Of a stretch of DNA of 32,734 bases, positions 25,149-32,635 are shown piece after piece. The notes beneath the pieces were generated by a model. It ran no database searches. It saw only the letters and a list, made by a program, of their open reading frames with translations, and was not told the origin of the DNA. Origin of the DNA: an uncultured Lachnospiraceae bacterium. GTDB taxonomy: Bacteria > Bacillota > Clostridia > Lachnospirales > Lachnospiraceae. The stretch is from the NCBI GenBank assembly GCA_902793685.1, contig CADBEN010000024.1, positions 1 to 32,734 on the forward strand. Direction: 5' to 3'. The translations under genes and the position numbers were made by a program. The number at the start of each line of letters is the position of its first letter. Position 1 is the stretch's first letter.

Positions 25149-25203
25149 GGTCTCAAAATCCAATTGTCCCTTGTGAGACCAGGTATCACAAAAAGTGATA
25201 CCT
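25149..25203. promoter_or_regulatory. two adjacent inverted repeats, likely LysR operator
   Basis: GGTCTCA (25149-25155) pairs with TGAGACC (25174-25180). Directly next to it AGGTATCAC (25181-25189) and GTGATACCT (25195-25203) form a perfect 9-bp inverted repeat around five A. The second contains ATC-N9-GAT, of the T-N11-A type used by LysR regulators. TTGACA at 25206-25211, a possible -35 box of the LysR gene, begins three bases later, which fits autorepression. The tkt operon -10 (TATAAG, near 25117-25122 on the minus strand) lies 30 bases to the left, which fits activation from the repeats. Confidence 0.7.
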
Positions 25204-25315
25204 TCTTGACAGAGCCCGGACAGTCAAAGTAATCTGATGTTAAATCCTGCTGCCGCAAGCTGATCGTATTTGCAGGTTCGGAATCCTGATCCCGGTAACG
25301 GAAAGGAGAAAGCAC

Positions 25316-26266
25316 ATGGATCTCACCGTTATGAATTACGTGGTCAATGTCGCAGACTGCGGGAATTTCAGCCAGGCAGCGGAAGTCTGCCACGTCGGAC
25401 AGCCCGCATTGTCCCAGCAGATCGCGCGGCTGGAAAAAGAGCTGGGCGTGCGCCTGTTTCACCGGAACCCCAGAGGCGCCGTCCTGACGGAAGCAGGTTC
25501 CGAATTTGTCCGGAGAGCCCGGGAGATCCTCAGCTATTCCAAAGGACTTGAGGAAGCCATGTCTTCCTACGCGGGCCTCCACAGGGGAACCTTGACTCTC
25601 GGCCTCATCACCAGCCTTCAATGCATTGAATTCGGCTCCATGCTCTCCGCCTTCGTCCACGCCTATCCTGACATCTCCTTCAGCATCCGCCAATTCGGAA
25701 CTTACCAGCTGTCTGACCTGCTCACAGAGCGGAAGATCGATCTCGCATTTTTGAACCTCCCGCCAAAGGGACTCCCGCCGCAGCTGGCTTTCGAGCCTCT
25801 TGGAAGAGACAGATACGCCCTGGCTGTCCCCTATGACCATCCGCTTGCAGCCCGGGCTGAAAGAGAGGCCGCCGCGGCAATGGACGCGGACGAGGAAGCC
25901 GGCAGTGTAAGGGATATCGCCAGTGTCAGCATGCGGGAGCTGAAGGACGAGCGTTTTATCTTCCACCAGCCCTGGCAGGTCGCCTCGGAGCTGGTGCTGG
26001 AGGCCTGCAGGGATGCGGGCTTCGAGCCGAATATTGTGTGCCGCTCCGGAGAACCTACGAACTCCATGTATATGGTGCAGGGCGGCATGGGCATCGCCCT
26101 GTTCCCGGAAGAGGAATTCCATGACCGGCAGCTGGACGGGATCCGTCAGCTGCGGATCCGGGAAGATATCATTAAGGAAGTAGGCGTCGCCTGGAGAAAG
26201 GATTCAGAGTCCCCGCTGGTCGCGGAGGCGGTGCGTTTCGCGAAAGAATGGAGCCGGCTCGTCTGA
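25316..26266 (+). CDS. LysR-family transcriptional regulator
   Basis: The 316-residue product has the N-terminal winged helix-turn-helix of LysR (residues 1-60), with NFSQAAEVCHVGQPALSQQI and RLEKELGVRLFHRNPRGAVLT in two adjacent parts. The effector-binding domain (about 88-300) starts at GTLTLGLITSL. An acid- and alanine-rich loop near 180-195 is an insertion. AAGGAG precedes the ATG by 7 nt. It diverges from the transketolase/ThDP operon and leads toward an AEC carrier on its own strand. Regulation of both is the likely role, with a pathway acid as co-inducer. The inducer cannot be read from sequence. Confidence 0.92.
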   Translation: MDLTVMNYVVNVADCGNFSQAAEVCHVGQPALSQQIARLEKELGVRLFHRNPRGAVLTEAGSEFVRRAREILSYSKGLEEAMSSYAGLHRGTLTLGLITSLQCIEFGSMLSAFVHAYPDISFSIRQFGTYQLSDLLTERKIDLAFLNLPPKGLPPQLAFEPLGRDRYALAVPYDHPLAARAEREAAAAMDADEEAGSVRDIASVSMRELKDERFIFHQPWQVASELVLEACRDAGFEPNIVCRSGEPTNSMYMVQGGMGIALFPEEEFHDRQLDGIRQLRIREDIIKEVGVAWRKDSESPLVAEAVRFAKEWSRLV

Positions 26267-26292
26267 GCCGGCCCTGAGGCGTTTTCTTTTTC
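26253..26292 (+). terminator. possible attenuator between lysR-type gene and AEC carrier
   Basis: GCCGGCTC (26253-26260) pairs perfectly with GAGCCGGC (26265-26272) around GTCT and includes the LysR stop codon. T-rich sequence follows after about nine bases (26282-26292), farther than in a standard terminator, so partial termination is the most that can be suggested. Confidence 0.35.
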
Positions 26293-26318
26293 CGTTTTCC
26301 CTTCACGGAGGTGTTCAG

Positions 26319-27320
26319 ATGCATCTTGATTTTATGGTAGTCTTTTCCAATCTCCTCGGCCTGTTTCTCCTGATCGGTACAGGTTTCCTCGCAGTGCGTC
26401 TCCGCATGCTTCCCGCCGGAGCCTCTCCCTGTTTCTCAGCGCTGCTTCTCAAGATCACGCTTCCCTGCACGATCTTCATTTCCCTCGCGACAAAAGAATA
26501 TGATCCCGCCTTTATCAGGGACAGTCTCCTGACCCTGGGCATCGGCCTCGTTGCCTTTCCCGCAATGCAGCTCCTGGGCAGTGCGGGAGCCCGGCTCCTC
26601 CGGATTCCGGAAGGAAAACGCGGGATCTGGGCCTTCTGCTGCGCCTACCCCAACACAGGGTTCATGGGATTCCCCGTCTGCCTGGCGCTCTTCGGCGCTG
26701 AAGGTCTTGCCCTGGCTGTGATCTACAATATTGCATTCAATATTTACGTGTATTCCATCGGCGCCATGGCCATCGCGGGCGACTCCTCTGCCGCTGCCGC
26801 CGCTTCCGCCGCCGCAGTTCCCGGCGCCTCCGGCTCCGCCGCGGATCAGAAGGTCCGGGCAGGAAAACCTTCTCTCAAACAGGTCCTCTTTACCAGGATC
26901 AATTTCTCTGTGCTTCTGAGCCTGATCTTTTATTTCGGGCGGATCCCCGTTCCGGGCCCGGCAGCCATCCCGCTGACCCACCTTTCCAACATAACGACGC
27001 CCCTGTCCATGCTGATCACCGGCATGGCCATCGGACAGAGCCGTGCAGCGGAGCTGTTCAATGACCGGGACGCCTGGAGTGCCTCAGCGGCGCGGCTCCT
27101 CTTCTGCCCCCTGCTGACCTTCGCCGTGCTCTCTCATCTGCCCATCCGGAACCTGATGATCGTTTCCGTGATTTCCGTGGTCATGGGCATGCCGGTCCCC
27201 GGCGTCACCACGGTCCTGGCGGAGACATATCACGGCAACCTCAGCATGGCTGCGAAGCTGTCCCTCCTCACCAATTTACTCTCCATGCTGACCATCCCGC
27301 TCATCTGCATGCTGCTGTAA
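26319..27320 (+). CDS. AEC-family (auxin efflux carrier-like) membrane transporter
   Basis: The 333-residue product has two sets of about five membrane helices separated by a hydrophilic loop, the AEC/PIN-like layout. The first half contains ITLPCTIFISLA and CCAYPNTGFMGFPV, and the second MLITGMAIGQ and GMPVPGVTTVLAETY. Bacterial AEC members carry malate, malonate or amino-acid-derived acids. The central loop (153-180) is expanded with an Ala/Gly/Ser-rich low-complexity stretch. GGAGG precedes the ATG. It follows the LysR gene by 52 nt and is likely co-transcribed, so it may import or export the acid handled by the divergent operon. It converges with the Nudix gene, with only two bases between their stop codons. 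Confidence 0.88.
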   Translation: MHLDFMVVFSNLLGLFLLIGTGFLAVRLRMLPAGASPCFSALLLKITLPCTIFISLATKEYDPAFIRDSLLTLGIGLVAFPAMQLLGSAGARLLRIPEGKRGIWAFCCAYPNTGFMGFPVCLALFGAEGLALAVIYNIAFNIYVYSIGAMAIAGDSSAAAAASAAAVPGASGSAADQKVRAGKPSLKQVLFTRINFSVLLSLIFYFGRIPVPGPAAIPLTHLSNITTPLSMLITGMAIGQSRAAELFNDRDAWSASAARLLFCPLLTFAVLSHLPIRNLMIVSVISVVMGMPVPGVTTVLAETYHGNLSMAAKLSLLTNLLSMLTIPLICMLL

Positions 27321-27322
27321 AT

Positions 27323-27799
27323 TCAGAGCTCCAGCTCCTTCCCGTTCAGCACTGCCTGCACCAGGTCGTCGCCCACATACACCAGCTTCAGGGAGAAGAA
27401 GGGGATATCCGTCAGCAGGTACTTTAAAAAGATCCGGTCACCTTCCCAGAGATTCAGGGAAGGGACACGTTTTATATCGACCCACTCCGCGATCCCTTCG
27501 TCGTTTCCGTGATACTCTCCGTCGAAATCATCGGAGGTGAAAAGGTGCATGAACTCCGTGCCCCACTTGCATTTGTCGGACACGAAGGTGATGATGCCGC
27601 GGTAGCGCCAGGAATGCAGCGTAAGCCCCGTCTCCTCCTTCACCTCCCGGAGCAGACAGTCCTCGGGGCTCTCCCCCTCCTCGAACTTGCCGCCGATGCC
27701 GACCCATTTTCCCTCGTTCAGATCTTCCTTCTTTTTGACCCGGTGCAGCATGAGGTACTGCCCGTCCTTTTCCAGATAACACAATGTCGTAGAAAACAT
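27323..27799 (-). CDS. Nudix hydrolase (8-oxo-dGTP diphosphatase type)
   Basis: The 158-residue product has a full Nudix box at residues 37-59, following G-x5-E-x7-R-E-U-x-E-E-x-G-U, with the metal-binding glutamates at 52, 55 and 56. The N-terminus TTLCYLEKDGQYLMLHRVKK and the WVGIGGKFE segment resemble MutT/YtkD-like enzymes that remove 8-oxo-dGTP. The C-terminal part (LKYLLTDIPFFSLKLVYVGD) is typical of the 8-oxo-dGTP diphosphatase subgroup in Bacillota. GGAGG precedes the ATG. It stands alone on its strand, divergent from the dehydrogenase at 27943. Substrate preference inside Nudix families is hard to fix from sequence. Confidence 0.88.
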   Translation of the reverse strand: MFSTTLCYLEKDGQYLMLHRVKKKEDLNEGKWVGIGGKFEEGESPEDCLLREVKEETGLTLHSWRYRGIITFVSDKCKWGTEFMHLFTSDDFDGEYHGNDEGIAEWVDIKRVPSLNLWEGDRIFLKYLLTDIPFFSLKLVYVGDDLVQAVLNGKELEL

Positions 27800-27942
27800 G
27801 ATTTTTCCTCCGGTCCGGCGTGCCGCCGGGCTGTTTTTTCATCTCTGCGTCTGATGAACCAGGTAGAAAATCCATCGTAACCGCTTTCTTTCCATGATAT
27901 GATATAAGGGTCCAAAAATCAAAACCAGGAGGCAGTCTGCTC

Positions 27943-29001
27943 ATGGACAAGTACAGAATTGCAGTTATTGCGGGCGACGGTGTCGGCCCTGAGGTCATGG
28001 CGGAAGCCGTCAAGGTACTGGAGGCCGCATCCGCGAAGGACGGACGTTTCTCTTTTGAATTCACTTATTTCCCCTGGGGATGTGAGTACTATCTGAAGAC
28101 AGGGGAGATGATGCCGAAGGACGCGCTGGAGACGCTGAAAGCCTTCGACGCCATCCTTCTGGGAGCAGTGGGTTATCCCGGCGTCCCGGACCACATCTCT
28201 CTCCGGGAACTGCTGCTCACCATCCGCCACGGCTTTGACCAGTATATCAATCTCCGCCCGGTAAAGCTTCTGGAAGGCGCTCCCTGTCCGCTGAAGGACG
28301 TGCCGCGGGAGGACATCGACATGATCTTTGTCCGGGAGAACAGTGAAGGCGAGTATTCCGGCTCCGGTGCATGGCTCTACAAAGGCACGCCCCATGAGGT
28401 CGTCATCCAGAACGGTGTCTTCAGCCGTATGGGCTGCGAGCGCGTGATCCGCTATGCATATAACCTGGCCCGGGAAAAGGGAAAGACCCTGACCAGCATC
28501 AGCAAGGCGAATGCCCTGAACTATTCCATGGTTTTCTGGGACCAGATCTTCGCGGAAGTCGGGAAGGAGTTCCCGGACGTGGAGACCCACTCCCTGCTGG
28601 TGGACGCCGCTTCCATGTTCATGGTCAAGGATCCGAAGCGCCTCCAGGTGGTGGTCACCTCGAACCTTTTCGGCGACATTCTGACGGACCTCGGCGCCGC
28701 TATCTCCGGCGGCATGGGACTGGCAGCCGGCGCAAACCTGAACCCGGAAAAGAAGTTCCCGTCCATGTTTGAGCCGATCCACGGCTCCGCGCCGGATATT
28801 GCCGGAAAGGGTATTGCGAACCCGCTGGCCTCCGCATGGACCGCAGGCCAGATGCTGGCCTTCTTCGGATACCCGGAGTGGGAGGATCGTATCGTGAACG
28901 CCATCCAGGAGCTGCTGGTGGAAAAGAAGGGTCTGACCCCGGATATGGGCGGCACCGCTTCCACTTCCGAGTGCGGCAGCGCCCTGGCAGCGAAGCTCTG
29001 A
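27943..29001 (+). CDS. tartrate dehydrogenase / D-malate dehydrogenase (decarboxylating)
   Basis: The 352-residue product belongs to the isocitrate/isopropylmalate dehydrogenase superfamily. GDGVGPEVM opens the fold; the YYLKTGEMMPKDALETLKAFD stretch is split here into YYLKTGEMMP and ALETLKAFDA, and GAVGYPGVPDHISLRELLL and FDQYINLRPVKLL follow. These are the marks of the tartrate/D-malate branch (TtuC, DmlA) rather than LeuB. NAD- and metal-binding parts, including NLFGDILTDLGAAISGG and EPIHGSAPDIAGKGIANP, are intact. Such enzymes oxidise D-malate to pyruvate and CO2 or act on tartrate. AGGAGG lies 10 nt before the ATG. It stands about 700 nt beyond the AEC carrier, so it may share the pathway, but this is inference. 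Confidence 0.88.
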   Translation: MDKYRIAVIAGDGVGPEVMAEAVKVLEAASAKDGRFSFEFTYFPWGCEYYLKTGEMMPKDALETLKAFDAILLGAVGYPGVPDHISLRELLLTIRHGFDQYINLRPVKLLEGAPCPLKDVPREDIDMIFVRENSEGEYSGSGAWLYKGTPHEVVIQNGVFSRMGCERVIRYAYNLAREKGKTLTSISKANALNYSMVFWDQIFAEVGKEFPDVETHSLLVDAASMFMVKDPKRLQVVVTSNLFGDILTDLGAAISGGMGLAAGANLNPEKKFPSMFEPIHGSAPDIAGKGIANPLASAWTAGQMLAFFGYPEWEDRIVNAIQELLVEKKGLTPDMGGTASTSECGSALAAKL

Positions 29002-29029
29002 TCGTCTATAAATATTTTATTAAATTATA

Positions 29030-29070
29030 TTGCTTCAAATACATTGTGTGCTATAATACTTTCGCACACA
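29030..29070 (+). promoter_or_regulatory. promoter of the DUF2156 gene with an inverted repeat around -10
   Basis: TTGCTT (29030-29035) and TATAAT (29052-29057) are 16 bases apart, and TGC before the -10 makes it an extended -10 promoter. TGTGTGC (29045-29051) and GCACACA (29064-29070) form a 7-bp inverted repeat that encloses the -10 box, a good place for a repressor. Confidence 0.65.
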
Positions 29071-29091
29071 TTGTTATTGTTATGGTTTGAA

Positions 29092-29118
29092 TCCGGCCGG
29101 AGCCGTTCTCCGGCCGGA
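29092..29118 (+). promoter_or_regulatory. strong hairpin in the leader of the DUF2156 gene
   Basis: An 11-bp perfect stem (29092-29102 with 29108-29118) with loop CCGTT lies between the promoter and the start codon at 29155. There is no T run, so it is not a standard terminator. It could stabilise the mRNA or affect initiation, since no clear ribosome binding site is seen near the start. Confidence 0.5.
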
Positions 29119-29154
29119 CTCATCCCTCACAGAAGGTCCGGGATTTATAAATTT

Positions 29155-30039
29155 ATGGAATTCAAAAAGATTACGCTCGACGACATCGACCTCCTCCGTC
29201 CGTATTTTCCTTACGCGAAGGGACGCACCTGCGACTACAGCGTCGGCGGTGTATTTATCTGGAGAGATTTTTTCCGGATGGAATACTGCATCGAGGACAA
29301 TGTCCTGTATTCACGTCTTCATGACCCGGAATGGATCGGCCACTATAATCTGCCCCTGGCGGAGGACATTCCGTCCGCGCTCATGCACCTTCTCGCGGAA
29401 CTGAAGCCGACGCTCGCGCAGGTCCGCTTCACGACGGTGCCGGAACCGTATCTTCCCATGTTCCAGGCGCTCTGCAATATTGTCTTCATCGCAGAGCAGC
29501 GGGAATACATGGATTATCTTTACAGCGCGGAAGAGCTCGCGAACCTCAGCGGGCGGAAGTTCCACGGCCAGAAAAACCTGGTGAACGCCTTTGTCCGGGA
29601 GAATCCGGACTGGAGTTTTGACAGGATCGGCCCGGAAAACCTTCCGGAGGTACGGGCCTTCTTTGAGGCGGATTACCGGTCGGACAGCGATCTCCCGCCT
29701 TCGGGACAGGAGGAAGAGCTGAAGACCTTCGAGGTCCTGGACAATCTTGACCTGTACGGTTTCCAGGGCTGGGTCCTGAAGGCTGCCGGGAAAGTCCTGG
29801 GCTTCACCCTGGGCGAAGTCATCGGCGACACCTGCTACGCCCACACCGAGAAAGCGGACCGGAACCACAAGGGGGCCTACCAGATGGTGTTCAACCAGTT
29901 CGCGAAGCAGCTGGTCTCCCAGGGCGTCACCTATATCAACCGCGAGGACGACATGGGCGATCTGGGACTCCGTACCGCGAAGCTGGCCCTCCATCCCGTG
30001 GACACTCTGAAGAAATACATGATCGAAGTACGGACCTGA
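29155..30039 (+). CDS. DUF2156 (phosphatidylglycerol lysyltransferase C-domain-like) protein
   Basis: The 294-residue soluble product matches the DUF2156 type, a double GNAT-like fold shared with the catalytic part of MprF. Landmarks are ITLDDIDLLRPYFPYAKGRTCD at the N-terminus (given here as DLLRPYFPYAKGR), KFHGQKNLVNAFVRENPDW in the middle, and CYAHTEKADRNHKGAYQMVF with INREDDMGDLGLRTAK near the end. There are no membrane segments, so it lacks the flippase part of MprF. Acyl- or aminoacyl-transfer is expected from the fold, but the donor and acceptor are unknown. ATG 29155 was chosen since homologues begin at M-E-F-K-K-I. It has its own promoter and is followed 58 nt later by the amidohydrolase gene. 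Confidence 0.82.
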   Translation: MEFKKITLDDIDLLRPYFPYAKGRTCDYSVGGVFIWRDFFRMEYCIEDNVLYSRLHDPEWIGHYNLPLAEDIPSALMHLLAELKPTLAQVRFTTVPEPYLPMFQALCNIVFIAEQREYMDYLYSAEELANLSGRKFHGQKNLVNAFVRENPDWSFDRIGPENLPEVRAFFEADYRSDSDLPPSGQEEELKTFEVLDNLDLYGFQGWVLKAAGKVLGFTLGEVIGDTCYAHTEKADRNHKGAYQMVFNQFAKQLVSQGVTYINREDDMGDLGLRTAKLALHPVDTLKKYMIEVRT

Positions 30040-30097
30040 CCGGCATGGACGCGGCCGATGCTGTCAGCCGCCAGGTTCCCGGAGCTGGAGGATCGCC

Positions 30098-31320
30098 ATG
30101 GAACACTCTGCTCAGGATCTGCATTTCATCGCGTCTGCCTTCGGCAGATTTGCGAAGATCGGCAAACTCCCCGGCGGCGGGTTCACCCGCGCCTCGGCTA
30201 TACAGACACCGAAGACCGCATGCATGCGGTCTTTGCTTCCTATGCAAAGGAACTGGGCTGCAGCTATATCCAGGACGAAGCCGGGAACTCCTACCTCGTG
30301 AACGATCCCTCCGACGGCTACTGCCTCATTGCTTCCCACCTGGATTCCGTCATCGAGGGCGGTGAGTATGACGGCGCGGCCGGTGTGATCGCGGGTCTCA
30401 TGTGTCTCCGCTGGGCCAGACGGGACGGTCTCAGAGTCCCGCTCCGGGTCGGCGCTTTCCGATGCGAGGAATCCTCGAACTTCGGTCTCTGCACCATCGG
30501 AAGCGGCCTCATTACCCACGAAAGCTACAAGGAAAACATTGATTCCCTGAAAGGTAAGGACGGGCGCACCATCGCGGAGGTCTTTCGCGAAAAGGGCTGG
30601 TCCCTCCACCCGAAAAAGATCTCCGGCATCGGAGAATACCTGGAGATGCATATCGAGCAGGGAAAGGTTCTGGACGAGACAAAGACGGAGGTCGGCATCG
30701 TCGGCACCATCGCCGGGCCGAAGCGCTACCGTATGTATCTGAACGGCATGGCGGACCATTCCGGCGCGACACCCATGTCCATGCGGAACGACGCCCTCTG
30801 CGCCGCCGCGGCCATCATTCTGGAGGTCGAGCGCATCGGCCACAGGGAAGCTGCCTACAACAGTGTGGCCACTGTGGGCGTCCTCAACAACGCCCCGAAC
30901 GTCATGAACGTGATCCCGGGCGAAGTCACCATCGGCATCGATATGCGCGGGATCCAGAAGGAAAGTCTGGACCGCATGGAGCGGGACCTGCTGCGGGCAG
31001 TGAAAAGCATCTGCCAGTTCCGCAGGATCGACTGCCGGCAGGAAAAGATCAACGATGTATCGCCCATCCGTATGTCACCGGAGACCGAAGAAGGGCTGGT
31101 GAAAGCTGCCCGGGAGCTGGGTCTTTCCTTCCGCCGCATGCCCAGCGGCGCAGGTCATGACGCCATGTCCTTCCCGCCCCTCTGCCGCACCGGCATGGTC
31201 TTCATCCCCTGCCGCGCCGGCATCTCCCACAATAAGCTGGAATACACCACCATCCCCAGCGTGGCGGACGGCACCGCCGTCATGTACAGGTATCTGAAAG
31301 ACCGGTACGGGACCAGGTAG
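30098..31320 (+). CDS. M20 amidohydrolase (allantoate / N-carbamoyl amino acid type), apparent frameshift
   Basis: The frame from ATG 30098 (GGAGG 6 nt upstream) encodes 31 residues ending GKLPGGGFTR, the expected family N-terminus. The family sequence then continues in another frame from base 30193 (LGYTDTEDRMHAVFASYAKE) to 31320. A surplus GC at 30191-30192, or one missing base, explains the break; the repaired protein has about 406 residues, the normal size. Metal-binding motifs are present: ASHLDSVIEGGEYDGAAG (His80, Asp91), FRCEESSNFG (Glu123, Glu124), EMHIEQG (His184), DHSGATPMSMRND for substrate and dimer contact, and RAGISHNKLEYT. The enzyme would hydrolyse an N-carbamoyl amino acid or an allantoate-like ureide. 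If the shift is real, only a shortened product starting at an internal codon could form. Confidence 0.83.
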
Positions 31321-31361
31321 TGCAAAGAGTCTGAAAGACTTCAATATCCTGCCTGCAGCTG

Positions 31362-32618
31362 TCAGAAGGGATTTCCGTACCATTCGACGCCGCCGCCATA
31401 ATCCAGTTCGAAGCTGAGGCCGATGTTCCCGTACATAAGGTCTGCCGCCATGGCCGGCTCCGCGGAGAGATAGCGTTCCGAAGTTCCTTTCTTCCGGAGT
31501 CCCTGGACGTCCATCTCCGCAAACACCGTGTTCCGGAGTTCATAGATCCGGTCCAGGAATTCCTGGTCGCTGATTTCCGGCCGCAGTTCCTGAATGAATA
31601 TCTCCGGGTGGGGACCGCAGTTCACGTTCACGGAAAAGAGCGCCGCCTGCACCGCGATGTTCCGCTCCCCAAGCCGGAACCCGGCGGCGTCCATCTCCTT
31701 TGCGAAGTCGTCCCAGTAAAGCATCCGCATGAAGGTCAGCTGGTCGGAAAGCGTCGTCTCCGGGTCTGTCAGCATGGCCCGCCGGAAGATCTGCTTCAAA
31801 TCCGCGTTTTCCACGAGGCGGATATCTCCGTTTTCAGTGTTCAGGAAGGTCTCCGCCCCGCTCCAGAGCTGCGGATGCTGACCGCAGGCGTACTGAAGGA
31901 AGTCCACCAGGTCATAGCGGTAGTCATACTGGCAGAAGCCGTAGGCCCGGCCGCTGTCCCCGATGATGCTTTTCATTAATCCGGAACCGCCGGAGGTCTC
32001 GCCGGCCACACACAGCATGAAGAATTCCGCCGGCATACCGCCGGTCCGCAGACCACTGAGCTTTTCCGCCGGCGCATTTTTCAGCATGGTCCCGTAGGTT
32101 TCCCTCCGGAACAGGCTGACGTAGGGCGGTATCTCTGCTTCCGTCATACCATTTCCACCGCCTGTACTTCCGTCTCCGGCCTCTCCGCCGGCAGTTCCGG
32201 GTCCGCCGGCAGCCGAGGCTGCCGCCCGGGCTTCCTCTTCCGCCTTTTTCCGGTATAAGTCCTCGTAATATGCCCGCTCTGCCGCCTGCCGTGCGGTCTC
32301 CGCTGCCTTTTCCGCGGCGGCGAATTCCGGGCTTACGCCCCTGTCAGAGATCCCGCCGAATAACCCGGCTTCGTTGACCCGGAACCCGTCCGGGGTGTCG
32401 ATGTTCCGGGCAAGGCGCCCGTCTTCCCCGAAATAATACCAGTGCCGGACGCCGGATTCGTCCGCGATCCGCTTCCAGCCTACCGTGTTCTTTCCCGCTT
32501 CCCGGTAGTACAGACCGTCCCCGGCGGTATGCCAGGTCCCTGCGGACACAGGCTGAAAAAGGGAGACCGCAAGAAGGACTGCGGTGAAAACTGCCGCGGG
32601 TTTCTGCTTTATCTTCAT
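31362..32618 (-). CDS. secreted cell-wall protein with putative lysozyme-like domain
   Basis: The 418-residue product has a signal peptide (1-26) and a cell-wall-binding-like repeat region (28-72, with GLYYREAGKNTVGWKRIAD and HWYYFGEDGRLARN). An alanine/glutamate-rich coiled coil (95-135) and a Gly-rich linker (138-157) follow. The C-terminal domain (about 165-418) has CVAGETSGGSG with Glu207 and GDSGRAYGFCQYDYRYDLV, a pattern that recalls lysozyme-like muramidase or transglycosylase folds. I infer a peptidoglycan-acting or wall-associated enzyme; the fold assignment is weak. AAAGGAG precedes the ATG by 5 nt. Only about 17 bases separate the ATG from the IS200/IS605-type end, so the native promoter seems to be missing. 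Confidence 0.7.
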   Translation of the reverse strand: MKIKQKPAAVFTAVLLAVSLFQPVSAGTWHTAGDGLYYREAGKNTVGWKRIADESGVRHWYYFGEDGRLARNIDTPDGFRVNEAGLFGGISDRGVSPEFAAAEKAAETARQAAERAYYEDLYRKKAEEEARAAASAAGGPGTAGGEAGDGSTGGGNGMTEAEIPPYVSLFRRETYGTMLKNAPAEKLSGLRTGGMPAEFFMLCVAGETSGGSGLMKSIIGDSGRAYGFCQYDYRYDLVDFLQYACGQHPQLWSGAETFLNTENGDIRLVENADLKQIFRRAMLTDPETTLSDQLTFMRMLYWDDFAKEMDAAGFRLGERNIAVQAALFSVNVNCGPHPEIFIQELRPEISDQEFLDRIYELRNTVFAEMDVQGLRKKGTSERYLSAEPAMAADLMYGNIGLSFELDYGGGVEWYGNPF

Positions 32619-32635
32619 GGGTACTCCTTTCAGTA

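Noticed and set aside
30058-30192. Start of the M20 amidohydrolase at 30058
   Set aside because: The first 45 residues in that frame are Arg/Cys-rich and unlike the family, while the correct N-terminus is in the frame starting at 30098.
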